Source of the DNA: Bacteroidales bacterium
GTDB taxonomy: Bacteria; Bacteroidota; Bacteroidia; Bacteroidales; F082
Length of the DNA: 5,785 nucleotides
Direction: 5' to 3'
Assembly (NCBI GenBank): GCA_020853175.1
Contig: JADYZK010000134.1
Span: 1 to 5,785 of the forward strand
The notes under the pieces are model-generated. The model was given only the letters and a program-made list of their open reading frames with translations. It was not told where the DNA came from and did not search any database. The translations under genes were made by a program, and so were the position numbers. Below are positions 5,115 to 5,785 of the stretch, in pieces; the stretch's first letter is position 1; each line of letters begins with the position of its first letter.

Positions 5115-5785
5115 ATGAACATGGAGAAAAAATTTTCATCAATCAAGGAGTTATCAGTGCCGGTGGTGAAGTATATCCTGAATGAAATCCCTCCCTATTT
5201 GGGTTTGGTGGTGATACATACCGACCCTGATGGAATTGTGATAGATTTATTCGGCCCGGTGAAAAAATACTTTGAAACAAGCCCTGTCATTGGGCAAAGC
5301 ATTGATACATTTGCCGGATTTTTTGTGGGGATGATTCCACCACTCATCAACCCGATGGTGGTGTCGCATGTGCGATTGACGGAAGATGTTTATGCCGAAA
5401 TTCACATTGTAAACGACGAAAACAAACACAATTGGGTGTTCATAGTGGATCAAACCAAGCAGGTCGAAATCATTCATCCCATCATTCAGCTCTACAACGA
5501 AGAAAAACTCGCACGCGTCAACGATACGCACCAATCGCGTGCCAAAGGCACCTTATCAGCTTTGTATCTCCTTGATTATATGAGCTTTGAAAAAGATACC
5601 TTAGGATATCGCTTGTTAGGAACAGCTCCCGATTGGTTCAAATCTATTCAAGCGAAATTGTTTTTTAATGGCAAAAACGTTGAACTCACAGAAACCTTCC
5701 CCTACATAGAAGTTTTTCAGTATGAAGCCGCCTCAGTTTGGGAAGATGAAGAAGACGGCAAGATGATAAGTGGCATTTGGGAGGA
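5115..5785 (+). CDS. PAS-like sensor protein, N-terminal 223 residues, runs off the right edge
   Basis: An open frame begins at ATG 5115 (or ATG 5121, two codons later) and stays open for 223 codons to the window end. An in-frame TAG at 5109-5111 excludes any earlier start. It lies 18 bases after the GTPase stop and is probably in the same operon. Residues about 25-120 have the look of a PAS domain: strands YLGLVVIHTDPDGIVIDLFG (28-47), a helical middle, then VYAEIHIVND (92-101) and NWVFIVDQTKQVE (106-118), where a terminal strand ending in D-x-T is common for PAS. A helical linker follows (about 121-140). A second region from about 150 includes RLLGTAPDWF (166-175) and FPYIEVFQYEAASVW (195-209), which I take as the start of a second sensory domain. 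No signal peptide or membrane helix is seen, so it is probably cytoplasmic. The output domain (histidine kinase, cyclase, phosphatase or other) lies beyond the edge and cannot be named. Confidence 0.75.
   Translation, partial: MNMEKKFSSIKELSVPVVKYILNEIPPYLGLVVIHTDPDGIVIDLFGPVKKYFETSPVIGQSIDTFAGFFVGMIPPLINPMVVSHVRLTEDVYAEIHIVNDENKHNWVFIVDQTKQVEIIHPIIQLYNEEKLARVNDTHQSRAKGTLSALYLLDYMSFEKDTLGYRLLGTAPDWFKSIQAKLFFNGKNVELTETFPYIEVFQYEAASVWEDEEDGKMISGIWE

Noticed and set aside
5247..5534. Minus-strand frame of 95 codons
   Set aside because: Antisense to the PAS-like gene, which stays open to the window end and fits the operon spacing; the antisense protein resembles nothing and is rich in His and Phe from reversed codons.
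1..5785. CRISPR arrays, tRNA or rRNA genes, insertion sequences, attachment sites
   Set aside because: No regularly spaced repeats, no cloverleaf-like or rRNA-like sequence and no transposase or integrase coding were seen; the window is almost fully occupied by protein genes.

Overview
The window looks like a chromosomal segment from a member of the Bacteroidota. The base composition is moderately AT-rich, none of the start codons is preceded by a recognisable Shine-Dalgarno sequence (usual for that phylum), the short divergent intergenic region holds elements resembling the Bacteroidota -33/-7 promoter, and the NADP reductase-like protein resembles Bacteroidota proteins as I remember them. 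This assignment is inference from the sequence alone.

Left half, minus strand (1-2161). Three genes read leftward as a tight cluster: a single-domain FAD/NAD(P) ferredoxin reductase-like protein (1508-2161), a full-length MiaB-type radical-SAM tRNA methylthiotransferase (30-1484), and, overlapping its stop codon by four bases (ATGA), the first 11 codons of a second methylthiotransferase, probably MtaB-like, which runs off the left edge. A reductase that can feed electrons to iron-sulfur enzymes, next to two enzymes that need such electrons, suggests a tRNA position-37 modification operon with its own reductant supply. The MiaB has an unusual N-terminus and a long linker that remind me of candidate-phyla (Patescibacteria) MiaB proteins.

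Middle (2162-2348). A 187-base AT-rich divergent intergenic region carries weak promoter-like elements in both directions and a small inverted repeat just upstream of the reductase gene.

Right half, plus strand (2349-5785). Four closely packed genes form what looks like one signalling operon: a coiled-coil protein with an IRDILFG box near its start (2349-2870); a single-span membrane protein with a large cytoplasmic half containing a roadblock/longin-like segment and a periplasmic half made of a BON-like domain and a degenerate OmpA-like domain (2884-4605); a Rab/Ras-like small GTPase whose start overlaps the preceding stop by four bases (4602-5096); and the N-terminal part of a PAS-like sensor protein cut by the right edge (5115 onward). 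The arrangement suggests a prokaryotic small-GTPase switch coupled to an inner-membrane protein reaching into the periplasm and to a sensory output protein. I know of no established function for this combination. It is the most interesting content of the window.
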